Made by a program: the position numbers and the translations under genes. The notes under the pieces were generated by a model that did no database searches, had not been told where the DNA came from, and saw only the letters and a program-made list of their open reading frames with translations. DNA of 64,000 nucleotides from Pedobacter sp. MC2016-24 (GTDB lineage Bacteria > Bacteroidota > Bacteroidia > Sphingobacteriales > Sphingobacteriaceae), in NCBI RefSeq assembly GCF_015223055.1, contig NZ_JADFBX010000003.1, positions 186,001 to 250,000 on the forward strand, written 5' to 3'. Shown in pieces: positions 42,532 to 51,896 of the stretch. Numbering within the stretch: position 1 is the stretch's first letter; the number at the start of each line of letters is the position of its first letter.

Positions 42532-43509
42532 ATGAAAGATAATAAGCCTTTTTTCTCGATAGTAATTCCACTTTACAACAAAGCTCATACTATCGAAAAC
42601 ACTTTAAATACGGTCCTTGCGCAAAAATTCACCGACTTTGAAGTTGTTTTGGTTGATGATGGTTCAACAGATGATGGTGTAGATTTAATTTATTCAGTTT
42701 TTCGTGATCAGCGTATAAAGGTTATAAGTCAGGAAAATCAAGGTGTTAGTGCTGCGAGAAATTTTGGTGTTAAGCGTTCTATAAGCCGTTATATTGCTTT
42801 TCTAGATGCTGATGATGAATGGATGCCCAATTATCTGACTGAAATGTATTCGGCAATCGAATCTTTTCCGAACGGCGGTATGTTCTGTTCCGCGGGAATA
42901 GTGAAAAATGGAGATGGAACAGAGAGTTTACGGATTGCTTCGAATCTTCAAGGTAGTATTGGACCGATTGACTTTTTTCAAAATCCTCATGTTTTCCTTC
43001 ATACAAGTGCTACAGTCGTTCTCAAATCTGAATTTTGGAAAACCGGAGGCTTTCCTGTTGGTATGAAACGAAATGAAGATTTTGCTTTGTTTTTTTCGCT
43101 AGCCTTGATTACGACTGTAATATATTGCGGTTTACCTTTGAGTATCTATGTTGGAGGTGTTTTGGGTCAGGCAACTAGCATTTCTATTAACTCTAATTTG
43201 AATCATGTTGTTGATCGTTATAATTTCGTAACGGAGAATTGGTTAAAACTAGATTGCCGTAATCCTACTTATAAAATTTTTCTTAAATATGAATTAAGGC
43301 ATGAAATCATTACCTACTTAAGAGATAATAATTATAGTTCTATTGAGCTTATAATGAATGGGTTGGATTCTCGTATTAAAGGTCTATTTTCAAATTTTGA
43401 GTTGCAACTTTACAGGGACGCTCGGTTTAAGTCAATTGCTACATTTTTTATTCTTTTAACTAAGGTTAGATGGAGAATAAGAGGCTTTCCTGTTGTTGGT
43501 AACAAGTAG
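42532..43509 (+). CDS. Family 2 glycosyltransferase
   Basis: 325 aa with the GT-A start FFSIVIPLYNKAHTIENTLN (about residues 6-25), metal/nucleotide motif VVLVDDGSTDDG (about 38-49) and FLDADDEW (about 88-95). Lacks transmembrane segments. Adds a sugar to the lipid-linked repeat unit; specificity cannot be read. Follows Wzx by 10 nt, in the same operon. Confidence 0.92.
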   Translation: MKDNKPFFSIVIPLYNKAHTIENTLNTVLAQKFTDFEVVLVDDGSTDDGVDLIYSVFRDQRIKVISQENQGVSAARNFGVKRSISRYIAFLDADDEWMPNYLTEMYSAIESFPNGGMFCSAGIVKNGDGTESLRIASNLQGSIGPIDFFQNPHVFLHTSATVVLKSEFWKTGGFPVGMKRNEDFALFFSLALITTVIYCGLPLSIYVGGVLGQATSISINSNLNHVVDRYNFVTENWLKLDCRNPTYKIFLKYELRHEIITYLRDNNYSSIELIMNGLDSRIKGLFSNFELQLYRDARFKSIATFFILLTKVRWRIRGFPVVGNK

Positions 43510-43549
43510 CTAGATTTTAAATTTAATAAGACATATCGGTAATTATAGC

Positions 43550-44557
43550 ATGAGATATTTTGAGGTTTTAAAAAAAATTAGAGCTCGTATTAGGAAAACC
43601 CTTGTTGATAGGACAAAGTCTAAATCTTTTTACCCCAAGTTTTATTGGGCGTATTGGCATTATTTTATTTTTGGGGGTAATTCAAAATCATCATTTGAAA
43701 TTAATTTCTTAGCTGGTGTGCCAAATCGAAGTGCTGGCATAGGGCATCAACTAGCTAATTGGATTGCTGGGTATTGGTTTGCGAAGTTATTTAATCTAAA
43801 TTTTGCTCATGTCCCGTTTCAATCAAAAAAATGGGAATATTTTTTGGGACTAGGTCAGGATGAGGTTCTTGTTGATGACTTAATTAATAATAGAGATTTT
43901 CAAACTGTTAGATTGCCTATGTTCGACGAAAATAATTTTCATAGTTTAGAATTGATTAGAAAGATTATTCAATCTTATAGTTCTAGAAAGGTTGTTTTTA
44001 TATTAGAACAAGATCAATTTTATAAAGATCAATATGGAAATATCGGAGAACTGAAACGCAAATTCTTTAATGCAAAATGCAGGACAAACGAAAACTTAAA
44101 GTATTCTAATAATTTTTTTAATATTGCTATTCACGTTCGTCGTGGAGATATTGTTATTGGCCAGCAAAATCAAAGTCATAATTTGTTGATGAGGTGGCAG
44201 GATAATAGTTACTTTGAAAAGGTTCTCAATAAAGTTGTAGAAAATCTGCGAGTTGAGAAGCCAATCGCTATTTACCTATTTTCTCAAGGGGAAATCCATG
44301 ACTTTCCTGAGTTTAGCAAATTTAATAATATCCATTTTTGTTTAGATATGGATGTTCAAGAATCTTTCTTGCATATGGTTTATGCGGATCTCTTGATTAC
44401 TAGTAAAAGTTCTTTCTCTTACAAACCCGCACTGCTAAATAACGGAATTAAAATCTGCCCGGAAAGATTTTGGCATAACTACCCAAAAACAGACGATTGG
44501 ATTCTTGTAGACGATAACGCTAATTTTGATACCAATAAACTCTTAAACTATGAATAA
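43550..44557 (+). CDS. Fucosyltransferase-like protein with HVRRGD motif
   Basis: 335 aa. It contains IAIHVRRGDIVIG (about residues 192-204), the HxRRGDxx motif of GT11 alpha-1,2-fucosyltransferases and related GDP-fucose-using enzymes, and a C-terminal ADLLITSKSSFSYKPALLNN stretch that matches the family's donor-site region. The N-terminal part has an unusual AGVPNRSAGIGHQLANW segment, which takes the place of the usual GLGNQMFQY motif. The window also contains a full GDP-L-fucose pathway (gmd, fcl, manC), which supports a fucose donor. Overlaps the next gene by 8 nt. Confidence 0.72.
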   Translation: MRYFEVLKKIRARIRKTLVDRTKSKSFYPKFYWAYWHYFIFGGNSKSSFEINFLAGVPNRSAGIGHQLANWIAGYWFAKLFNLNFAHVPFQSKKWEYFLGLGQDEVLVDDLINNRDFQTVRLPMFDENNFHSLELIRKIIQSYSSRKVVFILEQDQFYKDQYGNIGELKRKFFNAKCRTNENLKYSNNFFNIAIHVRRGDIVIGQQNQSHNLLMRWQDNSYFEKVLNKVVENLRVEKPIAIYLFSQGEIHDFPEFSKFNNIHFCLDMDVQESFLHMVYADLLITSKSSFSYKPALLNNGIKICPERFWHNYPKTDDWILVDDNANFDTNKLLNYE

Positions 44558-45503
44558 GTATATATTAAAGGCTCTGCGTAAAATTCATTCGCTTTATAGC
44601 AATAAAGTAGTTTTATCTGGAAGGAACTGGAATATGTTTTCGAATAAGGAGTATTCAAATGATTTGATTTTTAAAATATTAATGAGTGACCAGCCCTGTA
44701 TGATTGCAAGATTTGGATCGACGGAAATGCTCAGTTTAGTCAATTATATGGGGATCAAACAAAATAATAGAAATTGGAAAGATTTTATTACAGGTAAATC
44801 TTTAATGTGGTGGTGGAGTCCAGAGACGATTAGGCAATTACAAAAATGGAGTGGTTTTTTTCCGGCTGAAAGTTCAAAAGTTGAAGACTTTTGTAGACTA
44901 ATGATAAATGATATTTCTCAGGTAGATGTTTTGGGCTCTTGGTTAAACCAAGAGGCTTATTTCGAATCACATCTTATAAATGCAAAAAAAATAGTTTTGG
45001 AAGATTTAGAGCCTTTCTTTACCTCCAATCCATGGACGAGAGCGCTTGAAGGGAAAAAGGTACTTGTTGTTCATCCTTTTGCAGAGACAATAGAAATGCA
45101 ATATAAAAAGAGAAAGTTTTTATTTGAAAACGACTTATTGCCTGATTTCCAGTTAACAACCATAAAAGCAGTTCAAAGCGTTGCTGGGGAGGACACTGGT
45201 TTTGTTGACTGGTTTGAGGCTCTTGATTCAATGAAAGTCCAAATTGATAATGCAGATTTTGATATTTGTATCATTGGTTGTGGTGCATATGGTTTTCCTC
45301 TTGCTGCTCATGTCAAGCGGATTGGGAAGAAGGCTATACACATGGCTGGTGCAACACAGTTGTTATTTGGGATTAAAGGTAAAAGATGGGAACGATTTAT
45401 TGTATGGCCATACGCTAATTTATTTAACGAGTATTGGGTTCGGCCAGGTGAAAATGAAAGACCTAAAAATGCATCAGCAGTGGAAGATGCCTGTTATTGG
45501 TAA
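44550..45503 (+). CDS. Possible GT-D-type glycosyltransferase
   Basis: 317 aa, overlapping the previous gene by 8 nt. Residues about 50-60 read MIARFGSTEM, similar to the RxGDGE motif of GT-D (DUF1792-like) transferases, with GST replacing GDG. A Rossmann-like second half includes KKVLVVHPFAETI (about 170-182) and CIIGCGAYGFPLAAHVKRIG (about 244-263). No signal peptide. Function is inferred from these weak motifs and from its place among glycosyltransferases. Substrate unknown. Confidence 0.55.
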   Translation: MNKYILKALRKIHSLYSNKVVLSGRNWNMFSNKEYSNDLIFKILMSDQPCMIARFGSTEMLSLVNYMGIKQNNRNWKDFITGKSLMWWWSPETIRQLQKWSGFFPAESSKVEDFCRLMINDISQVDVLGSWLNQEAYFESHLINAKKIVLEDLEPFFTSNPWTRALEGKKVLVVHPFAETIEMQYKKRKFLFENDLLPDFQLTTIKAVQSVAGEDTGFVDWFEALDSMKVQIDNADFDICIIGCGAYGFPLAAHVKRIGKKAIHMAGATQLLFGIKGKRWERFIVWPYANLFNEYWVRPGENERPKNASAVEDACYW

Positions 45504-45517
45504 AAAGCTTAAGAAAG

Positions 45518-46186
45518 ATGAATATTTTAACTAGAATATTATTGCTAATTCCAGGCTTTTTTTTAAAGTTGATACAGTTGGGGAAGGTTGGTGCTAGAGA
45601 TATACATAACACGATTAGATTTAGAGATGTAATAGTAGGAGCTAATACTAGTATTAATCCGAATTGTAAAATTTCCGAGAACGTTCACATCTATCATAAT
45701 TGTATAATAAATAATGTGAATATTGATTCCTTCACCTACATCGGTTACAACTGTACTATTCAAAACAGTTCGATTGGAAGATTTTGCTCAATTGCTAATG
45801 ATGTATTTATTGGATTAGGTACCCATCCGACTGATCTAATATCTACATCACCAATTTTTTACCGCAGAAAAACGCCTTTTAATATCCATATTCTAGAAAG
45901 AGACGTTGGATTTAATGAATATTCTAATATTGCTATAGGCCATGATGTTTGGATTGGAGCAAGAGCGACAGTTCTGGACGGTGTTAAAATTGGCCAAGGT
46001 GCTATAATTGCTGCGAATTCCGTGGTTACCAAAGATGTGCCGCCCTATTCAATTGTTGCTGGTGTGCCTGCAAAAATATTGAAGTATCGATTCGAACAAA
46101 ATGTAATAGACAAGCTTATTGAATCTAATTGGTGGCTACAGAGTTTAGATGAAATTAAAGACTTTAACGAGAAGTTTAAAACTTAA
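45518..46186 (+). CDS. CatB-related hexapeptide O-acetyltransferase
   Basis: 222 aa from ATG 45518, 14 nt after the previous stop; a TTG frame at 45497 would overlap that gene. Left-handed beta-helix hexapeptide repeats run from about residue 35 to 190, including IGYNCTIQNSSIGRFCSIAN, the long loop with the catalytic His (LGTHPTD), and IGHDVWIGARATVLDGVKIG. This is the xenobiotic/CatB acetyltransferase layout found in O-antigen loci. It probably O-acetylates a sugar of the repeat unit. Confidence 0.88.
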   Translation: MNILTRILLLIPGFFLKLIQLGKVGARDIHNTIRFRDVIVGANTSINPNCKISENVHIYHNCIINNVNIDSFTYIGYNCTIQNSSIGRFCSIANDVFIGLGTHPTDLISTSPIFYRRKTPFNIHILERDVGFNEYSNIAIGHDVWIGARATVLDGVKIGQGAIIAANSVVTKDVPPYSIVAGVPAKILKYRFEQNVIDKLIESNWWLQSLDEIKDFNEKFKT

Positions 46187-46221
46187 TGGTAGATATGTTT
46201 AACATACAGATTATAAACTAA

Positions 46222-47454
46222 ATGGGTTATAAAAAAATTCTGATCTTTATCCTAATATGTTTTATCATTTCTGATACGCTTTTCTACATTGCGTTGAGCG
46301 GATTTGGCGATGCTTATTTTACCCCAATTCTATTATTTACAAAATATATTTCTCTTTTTCTTTTAATTAATGTTGCAAGAAGGACTAAATGGGCGCTAGG
46401 ATTGCCAAATTCTATATATCTATCCTTTAAACTATTCTTAGGATGGAATATCGTCACGATAATACACGGAGCTTTTAAATCATCTGGCTATTGGGATTGG
46501 AAGTTTTTACTATTGAGTTCATCACTATTTATGTTAATTCCCCTGGCTTTCTTAGTAGGAAAAAATCTTGGTTACATTAGAGTTGTATTTTACTATACAC
46601 TAAGATATTTATTTCTCTACGGATTTCTTTTACTACCACTCACATTTGCGACGAATGAAGAACTATATTCAAGAATAATGATTCCAGTTACATTTTTTAT
46701 CATATTTGTTCCCTATCTAACTAAGAAACAACAAATACTTGTATTGGGTGTGGCAGCATTATCATTTCTAATGATATTGGATTTTAGGACTAACATTCTT
46801 AAGATATCTTTAGCAATATTACTTTTTGGAACTTTTTATCTTAGGAGAATAATTAGTGTATTTTGGTTTAAATTTTTACAAATTGTAATTTTCGCGTTGC
46901 CTATCATATTATTGACTTTAGCTATTACTAGTCAGTATAATTTGTTTGAAGATTTAGCTAAAAATGAAGGATACTCTGTGAAAACAAAAACATTTGAAGA
47001 ATCAAATTTAGCAGCTGATACTCGAACATTTCTATATGTCGAAGTTTTCAATGCGGTTAAGGAAAACAGCGATTGGCTCATTGGCAAAGGTGCAACAGGA
47101 AAATATCGTTCGGATTATTTTACAGAAGGCATAACAGGGAACATGAGAGCAGGTTCTGAAGTTGGATTTCTAAATACATTATTATATTCTGGAGTTGTAG
47201 GTGTTATACTATATGGAATAATGTTGTTTTTAAGTTCGTACTATGCAATCTATAAATCTAATAATTGGTTAAGTAAAATGTTGGGTATTTTGATAGCGAC
47301 ACGTTGGTTATTGTTTTTTTTGGAGGAATTTACCCAGTTTGACTTAAATTTCTTTTTTTTATGGATTATAATTGGATTGGTTTGTACTTCGAAGTTTAGG
47401 TCAATGAATGACAGAGAAATAAAATCATTTTTAACTTTCAAGAGAAATAACTAA
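46222..47454 (+). CDS. Polymerase-like membrane protein (Wzy/O-antigen ligase type)
   Basis: 410 aa with about ten to eleven transmembrane segments, and a large periplasmic loop at about residues 245-310 (rich in polar residues and ending in GSEVGFLNTLLYSGVVGVIL), the usual layout of Wzy polymerases. No conserved motif names it. It would join lipid-linked repeats in the periplasm. It has its own 35-nt gap from the acetyltransferase gene. Confidence 0.78.
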   Translation: MGYKKILIFILICFIISDTLFYIALSGFGDAYFTPILLFTKYISLFLLINVARRTKWALGLPNSIYLSFKLFLGWNIVTIIHGAFKSSGYWDWKFLLLSSSLFMLIPLAFLVGKNLGYIRVVFYYTLRYLFLYGFLLLPLTFATNEELYSRIMIPVTFFIIFVPYLTKKQQILVLGVAALSFLMILDFRTNILKISLAILLFGTFYLRRIISVFWFKFLQIVIFALPIILLTLAITSQYNLFEDLAKNEGYSVKTKTFEESNLAADTRTFLYVEVFNAVKENSDWLIGKGATGKYRSDYFTEGITGNMRAGSEVGFLNTLLYSGVVGVILYGIMLFLSSYYAIYKSNNWLSKMLGILIATRWLLFFLEEFTQFDLNFFFLWIIIGLVCTSKFRSMNDREIKSFLTFKRNN

Positions 47455-47519
47455 AAATCTGGTTTTATATTTGAAGTACAGATAGTAGTTTCATTAGTGA
47501 TTTATCTAATATAAGATAT

Positions 47520-48140
47520 ATGAGAAATTTTTTAACTCTATTTTATAAAGCAGTCCGTTTGGTTTATAATATTTTTAGATTCAAGGCGAATTATTGTTTT
47601 ACTTGGTTCTTATTTTTATTTAATGGGGTGAAGTTTCAAAATTTTGAGACAAAAGGCATACCGTATGTTATGATTGCTAGAGGTGGCAAATGTTCTATTG
47701 GCAGCGACCTGAAAATGAACAACTATTTATTGGGAAATCCTATTGGAAGGCCTCAGGCTTGTGTTTTTTTCGTAGATAATCATGCCGTTTTGGAAATCGG
47801 AACTAATTTGGGAATCAGTTCAGCAGCTATTATCGCACATTTACACATTTCTATCGGTGATAATGTGAAACTTGGGGGCGGTGTTTGTATCTATGATACT
47901 GATTTTCACTCATTAGATAAAGCAAATAGGATTGATCCTTTATTGGATAAAAAGTTTACAAAGAGACTTCCTGTCGTGATAAATAATAACGCATTTATCG
48001 GCGCACATTCAACAATTTTGAAAGGAGTTACTATCGGAGAAAATAGTATTATTGGCGCGTGCTCTGTAGTTACAAAAAGCGTCCCACCAAATGAAGTTTG
48101 GGGTGGAAATCCAGCGAAATTTATAAAAAAATTATCTTAG
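47520..48140 (+). CDS. Hexapeptide acyltransferase
   Basis: 206 aa. A short hydrophobic N-terminus, then hexapeptide repeats at about residues 85-200 with HISIGDNVKLGGGVCIYDTD (about 117-136), the catalytic-type His in TDFHSLD, and AHSTILKGVTIGENSIIGAC plus VPPNEVWGGNPAKFIK. The DxFHSLD form is typical of exopolysaccharide O-acetyltransferases (LacA/NodL-like). Target sugar unknown. Confidence 0.88.
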   Translation: MRNFLTLFYKAVRLVYNIFRFKANYCFTWFLFLFNGVKFQNFETKGIPYVMIARGGKCSIGSDLKMNNYLLGNPIGRPQACVFFVDNHAVLEIGTNLGISSAAIIAHLHISIGDNVKLGGGVCIYDTDFHSLDKANRIDPLLDKKFTKRLPVVINNNAFIGAHSTILKGVTIGENSIIGACSVVTKSVPPNEVWGGNPAKFIKKLS

Positions 48141-48279
48141 TAATGAAAACATGCTTTCCAAATAATGCTATTAATCATTCAATAGCTCTTTATGATAAAT
48201 TGACGGATCGTAACGTTGTATTTCATTTTAAGAGAAATAATGGTGTGAAGTTGTTTAAAATTTATAAATCATTATTCTA

Positions 48280-49122
48280 ATGAAGATGAAAAATGTTGCA
48301 ATTATTCTGACTTGCCACAATCGTAAAAATAAGACATTAGAATGCTTGTCTCATTTATTTAATTCGAAGATTCCTTCCACTTTGGCGATCCAGGTTTTTT
48401 TGGTCGATGATGGTAGCACTGATGGTACGGGTAAGGCCGTTAAAGAATATCACCCTGAGGTACAAGTTGTTCAAGGTGACGGGAATTTGTATTGGAACAG
48501 GGGAATGTATTTGGCATGGTCAGAAGCATTAAAAAAGGGCAAATTTGATTTTTTTATTTGGTTAAATGATGATACCTATTTGTTTGAGAATTCTATTGAA
48601 ATACTCTACGATACCTATCGATCCCATAATCCGCTTACGATTGTTTGTGGCAGTATTTGCTCAGAAAATGGAATGGTGTCTACATATGGAGGATTCAGAA
48701 ATGGAAAATTATTGTCGCCAAATGGAGAGACACAGGATTGCGATTATTTTAATGGAAATTGTGTTTTAATTCCATTTGAAGTTTATAACAAGATAGGGTC
48801 ACTTGATCAGATTTTTCATCATGCGTTGGGCGATTTTGATTATGGGCTTAGAGCAGTTCAAAGTGGCACTAGATTAGTAATTACGCCTCACTTTATTGGG
48901 ATGTGTGAAAAACATGATAGCTTTCCAAAATGGTGTTCTCCAAACGAAAAAATGCTCAAAAGATTTAAACTTCTTCATCAATCTTCTTGCGATACAAATC
49001 CTTTTCAATTCTTCATATTTGATCAAAGGCATAATGGAACAATTTCCGCAATATTTCATTTTTTTACTATACATTTACGAGCATTCATCCCTTCCATATA
49101 TAATAAACGAAAATCAATCTAG
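48280..49122 (+). CDS. Family 2 glycosyltransferase (rhamnosyltransferase-like)
   Basis: 280 aa: start VAIILTCHNRKNKTLECLSH (about residues 5-24), donor-binding VFLVDDGSTDGT (about 39-50), NLYWNRGMYLAW, FIWLNDDTYLFE (about 91-102) and a C-terminal LGDFDYGLRAVQSG stretch. This is the GT2 subgroup that includes rhamnosyltransferases. The 140 nt between the previous gene and this one contain no certain gene. Ends 2 nt before the next gene. Confidence 0.9.
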   Translation: MKMKNVAIILTCHNRKNKTLECLSHLFNSKIPSTLAIQVFLVDDGSTDGTGKAVKEYHPEVQVVQGDGNLYWNRGMYLAWSEALKKGKFDFFIWLNDDTYLFENSIEILYDTYRSHNPLTIVCGSICSENGMVSTYGGFRNGKLLSPNGETQDCDYFNGNCVLIPFEVYNKIGSLDQIFHHALGDFDYGLRAVQSGTRLVITPHFIGMCEKHDSFPKWCSPNEKMLKRFKLLHQSSCDTNPFQFFIFDQRHNGTISAIFHFFTIHLRAFIPSIYNKRKSI

Positions 49123-49124
49123 CG

Positions 49125-50252
49125 ATGGTTAGGAAAAAAATTTTAATATTTCATCAATCATTAGCCCCTTATCGGGTTGATTTTTGGAATAGTTTAAATG
49201 ATGCTTTTGATTTGGAAGTATTCTTTATCTATGAGAATCACCTTGATCAGAAATTTGATCAAGGTAGGTTGAAAAAGCTTTTAAATTTTACTCCAAAATA
49301 TCTTAATATAGGAGTCGACGTTGGCTCAAGAGCATTAAGGTGGGGTTTTGTTTCTATTATAAGGCGAGTAAAACCCGAGATAGTATTTTCTTATGAATAT
49401 AGTCAAACAACCACTTCGCTTTATCTAATTAAGAAAATATATGGGATGGACTTTCAATTATTTTCCATATGCGACGATAGCTTGGAAATTGCAAAGACTT
49501 GCGTTGGAATGAGAAGATTATTTAGGGATTTTTTGGTAAATAAATTAGATGGACTAATTCTTGTTAATCAAGATGTCGCAGATTGGTATATTCAGAAATT
49601 TGGCGCTGGTAAAAAGAGAATTGTCTTTCCAATAATAACAAAAGAGAAAACATTTAGAGATAATCTGATAGACTCGCTTTCAAAGACCAATAAATTAATT
49701 GAAGAATTTAATTTAATTGGAAAAAAATGCGTGTTTTATGTAGGACGGTTAGTAAAGGTCAAAGGTTTAGATCGATTAATAGATGTTTTTTATAATATTG
49801 CGCATAAAAAAGAAGATGTCAGATTAGTCATGATTGGTGATGGAGACCAAAAAGAACAGCTTAAGTTATTATCAAATCACTATGGGATGGATAAGAAAAT
49901 ATTTTTTCCTGGCAGGATGGAAGGTCAGGAATTGCTTTCGTGGTATAATTTAGCGCAGATATTTGTATTACCAAGTCATTACGAGCCTTTCGGAGCGGTA
50001 ATAAATGAAGCACTCCTAGCTGGATCGATAGTTCTTTGTTCAAAACTTGCGGGTGCATCTTCATTAATAAAAACAGGCGAAAATGGTTATAACTTCGATC
50101 CCTATGATAAGGCGCTTCTGGAAAACCTTCTGAATCAGGAAATTGATAAAATTTCTTCAATAACTGGTTTTTTAAAAGATATTAAGCCGTCTAATATGTT
50201 GGTGTCATTTGAAGATTATTTTGACAATTTATATAAAGAACTAAACCGTTAA
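49125..50252 (+). CDS. Family 4 glycosyltransferase
   Basis: 375 aa GT-B protein. N-terminal domain start KILIFHQSLAPYRVDFW (about residues 5-21). C-terminal domain carries CVFYVGRLVKVKGLDRLIDV (about 204-223) and SHYEPFGAVINEALLAG (about 285-301), the E-x7-E donor motif of GT4. Acceptor unknown. The start ATG lies 2 nt after the previous stop, so expression is coupled. Confidence 0.93.
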   Translation: MVRKKILIFHQSLAPYRVDFWNSLNDAFDLEVFFIYENHLDQKFDQGRLKKLLNFTPKYLNIGVDVGSRALRWGFVSIIRRVKPEIVFSYEYSQTTTSLYLIKKIYGMDFQLFSICDDSLEIAKTCVGMRRLFRDFLVNKLDGLILVNQDVADWYIQKFGAGKKRIVFPIITKEKTFRDNLIDSLSKTNKLIEEFNLIGKKCVFYVGRLVKVKGLDRLIDVFYNIAHKKEDVRLVMIGDGDQKEQLKLLSNHYGMDKKIFFPGRMEGQELLSWYNLAQIFVLPSHYEPFGAVINEALLAGSIVLCSKLAGASSLIKTGENGYNFDPYDKALLENLLNQEIDKISSITGFLKDIKPSNMLVSFEDYFDNLYKELNR

Positions 50253-50254
50253 AA

Positions 50255-50806
50255 ATGTTAAACAGAATAATTGTCTATGTTAAAATAATCAGAAATTTAT
50301 ATTTATCCCGTGTAAAATGGAGGAATTACCAGATCGGAGATGAATTTCATGCTGGTGCAAGAGTTAGGATTTGGGCAAAACATAAAATTGTAATTGGAAA
50401 TAAATTCTACATAGGACGAGATTCATTGATTGAAACGGATTGTGTCATTGGTGATTATGTTATTTTAGGTAATAAAGTTGGAATTGTTGGTAAGTATGAT
50501 CACCACTTTCAACAAATTGGAATTCCAATTCGCGTTGCAATGTCGATTCGCGATGAGAATTATAATTGGAAAGGATTAGATCTAGTCACTACAATAAGGG
50601 ATGATGTGTGGATTGGATATGGATCTACGGTCATGCAAGGAGTAACAATAGGTGAGGGAGCGATTATCGCCGCAGGCTCTGTGGTGACTAAAGATGTCGA
50701 CAGTTACTCTATTTATGGAGGGAATCCTGCAAAGAAAATTAGAGATAGATTTGAATCAAAAGAAGACTTAGAAGCTCATAAGTCAAAGCTTATTTTTTTC
50801 AAGTAA
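50255..50806 (+). CDS. Hexapeptide acyltransferase (WcaF/NodL-type)
   Basis: 183 aa with hexapeptide repeats: IGNKFYIGRDSLIETDCVIG (about residues 45-64), IRDDVWIGYGSTVMQGVTIG (about 111-130), AIIAAGSVVTKDVDSYSIYG, and NPAKKIRDRF. Probably O-acetylates the polymer. It ends the tightly packed part of the operon; the next gene is 171 nt away. Confidence 0.87.
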   Translation: MLNRIIVYVKIIRNLYLSRVKWRNYQIGDEFHAGARVRIWAKHKIVIGNKFYIGRDSLIETDCVIGDYVILGNKVGIVGKYDHHFQQIGIPIRVAMSIRDENYNWKGLDLVTTIRDDVWIGYGSTVMQGVTIGEGAIIAAGSVVTKDVDSYSIYGGNPAKKIRDRFESKEDLEAHKSKLIFFK

Positions 50807-50977
50807 ATTAATTTATTTATTAGTAAACAATAACCCGCCCTTCTTTTTTAATCATTTTTACAAAAAGGCAACTATATTTTTATATATTTGTGTATAACAA
50901 CTTTTTGTTGCGGATTCTTTCTTGTTTAAGTTAATTTTAGTGAAAATCTTATAATTATTCCATCTAATTTCTATGTC

Positions 50978-51889
50978 ATGATGACAGTTGCCCCTATTTT
51001 ACTTTTTACGTATAAGAGACTGGATACGTTAAAAATGACTGTTGAAGCACTTAAATTGAATACTTTAGCTATTGAAAGTGAGTTGTTTATATTTTCAGAT
51101 GCTGCTAAGACAGTCAAAGACAAATTTGTTGTTGAGGAAGTAAGGAAATATATACATTCTGTTAAAGGATTTAAAAGAGTTGAGATCGTAGAGTCTCTTG
51201 AAAACAAAGGTCTTGCGACATCAATTATCACTGGCGTAAATTATGTTTTTGAAAAATTTGACAGTGTGATAGTCCTAGAGGATGATTTAGGGACCACACC
51301 GAATTTTCTTTCATATATGAATCTTTGTTTACATACTTATGGAATAGAGAATAAGGTGTTTTCAATTTCTGGATATTCATTTGATTTGGGCCAATCATCA
51401 TATAACGATGATGATGCCTATTTTTTAAGTCGTGGGTGGTCTTGGGGATGGGCTACGTGGAAGAATAGATGGGTTGAAGTTGACTGGAAAGTTAAGGATT
51501 ATGACAGATTTAAGAGAGATTTTTTTGCTAAAAGATCTTTTTCTAGAGGTGGTTCGGATCTTAATAAGATGTTGCATGAACAAATGACTGGAAAATTAGA
51601 TTCTTGGGCAATAAGATGGTTTTATCACCAATTTAAAATTGGTGGGCTTACTGTCTACCCAGTGAACTCAAAGGTTTTTAATAATGGATTTGATGAATTT
51701 GCGACTCACACCAATGGATCTAATAAAAGGTATTTACCTAACATGGATACAGAAAACAAGTCGAGTTTTAAACTTCCCCAGACAATTGATATTGATCTAT
51801 TTTATCAAAAAAGGTTTGCTAATAAAATGGGTGTGATTTCCAGGCTGATCTCTAGAATTGAAACGACTTTTCTCAAAATCCTAAAGTGA
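50978..51889 (+). CDS. GNT-I-like glycosyltransferase
   Basis: 303 aa with VAPILLFTYKRLDTLKMTVE (about residues 4-23), FDSVIVLEDDLGTTPNFLSY (the acidic donor motif, about 94-113) and SRGWSWGWATWKNRW (about 149-163), the pattern of GNT-I-like (GT-A) transferases common in bacterial capsule loci. A TATATTTG box at 50883-50890 lies in the 171-nt gap before it, so it may have its own promoter. Tail-to-tail with the Wzi-like gene (7-nt gap), no terminator visible between them. Confidence 0.82.
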   Translation: MMTVAPILLFTYKRLDTLKMTVEALKLNTLAIESELFIFSDAAKTVKDKFVVEEVRKYIHSVKGFKRVEIVESLENKGLATSIITGVNYVFEKFDSVIVLEDDLGTTPNFLSYMNLCLHTYGIENKVFSISGYSFDLGQSSYNDDDAYFLSRGWSWGWATWKNRWVEVDWKVKDYDRFKRDFFAKRSFSRGGSDLNKMLHEQMTGKLDSWAIRWFYHQFKIGGLTVYPVNSKVFNNGFDEFATHTNGSNKRYLPNMDTENKSSFKLPQTIDIDLFYQKRFANKMGVISRLISRIETTFLKILK

Positions 51890-51896
51890 TCCTAAA

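Noticed and set aside
48143..48280. Small 45-codon frame starting MKTCFPNNAINHS between two capsule genes
   Set aside because: Short, no family pattern and no conserved context visible; it may be chance. A real small protein cannot be excluded.
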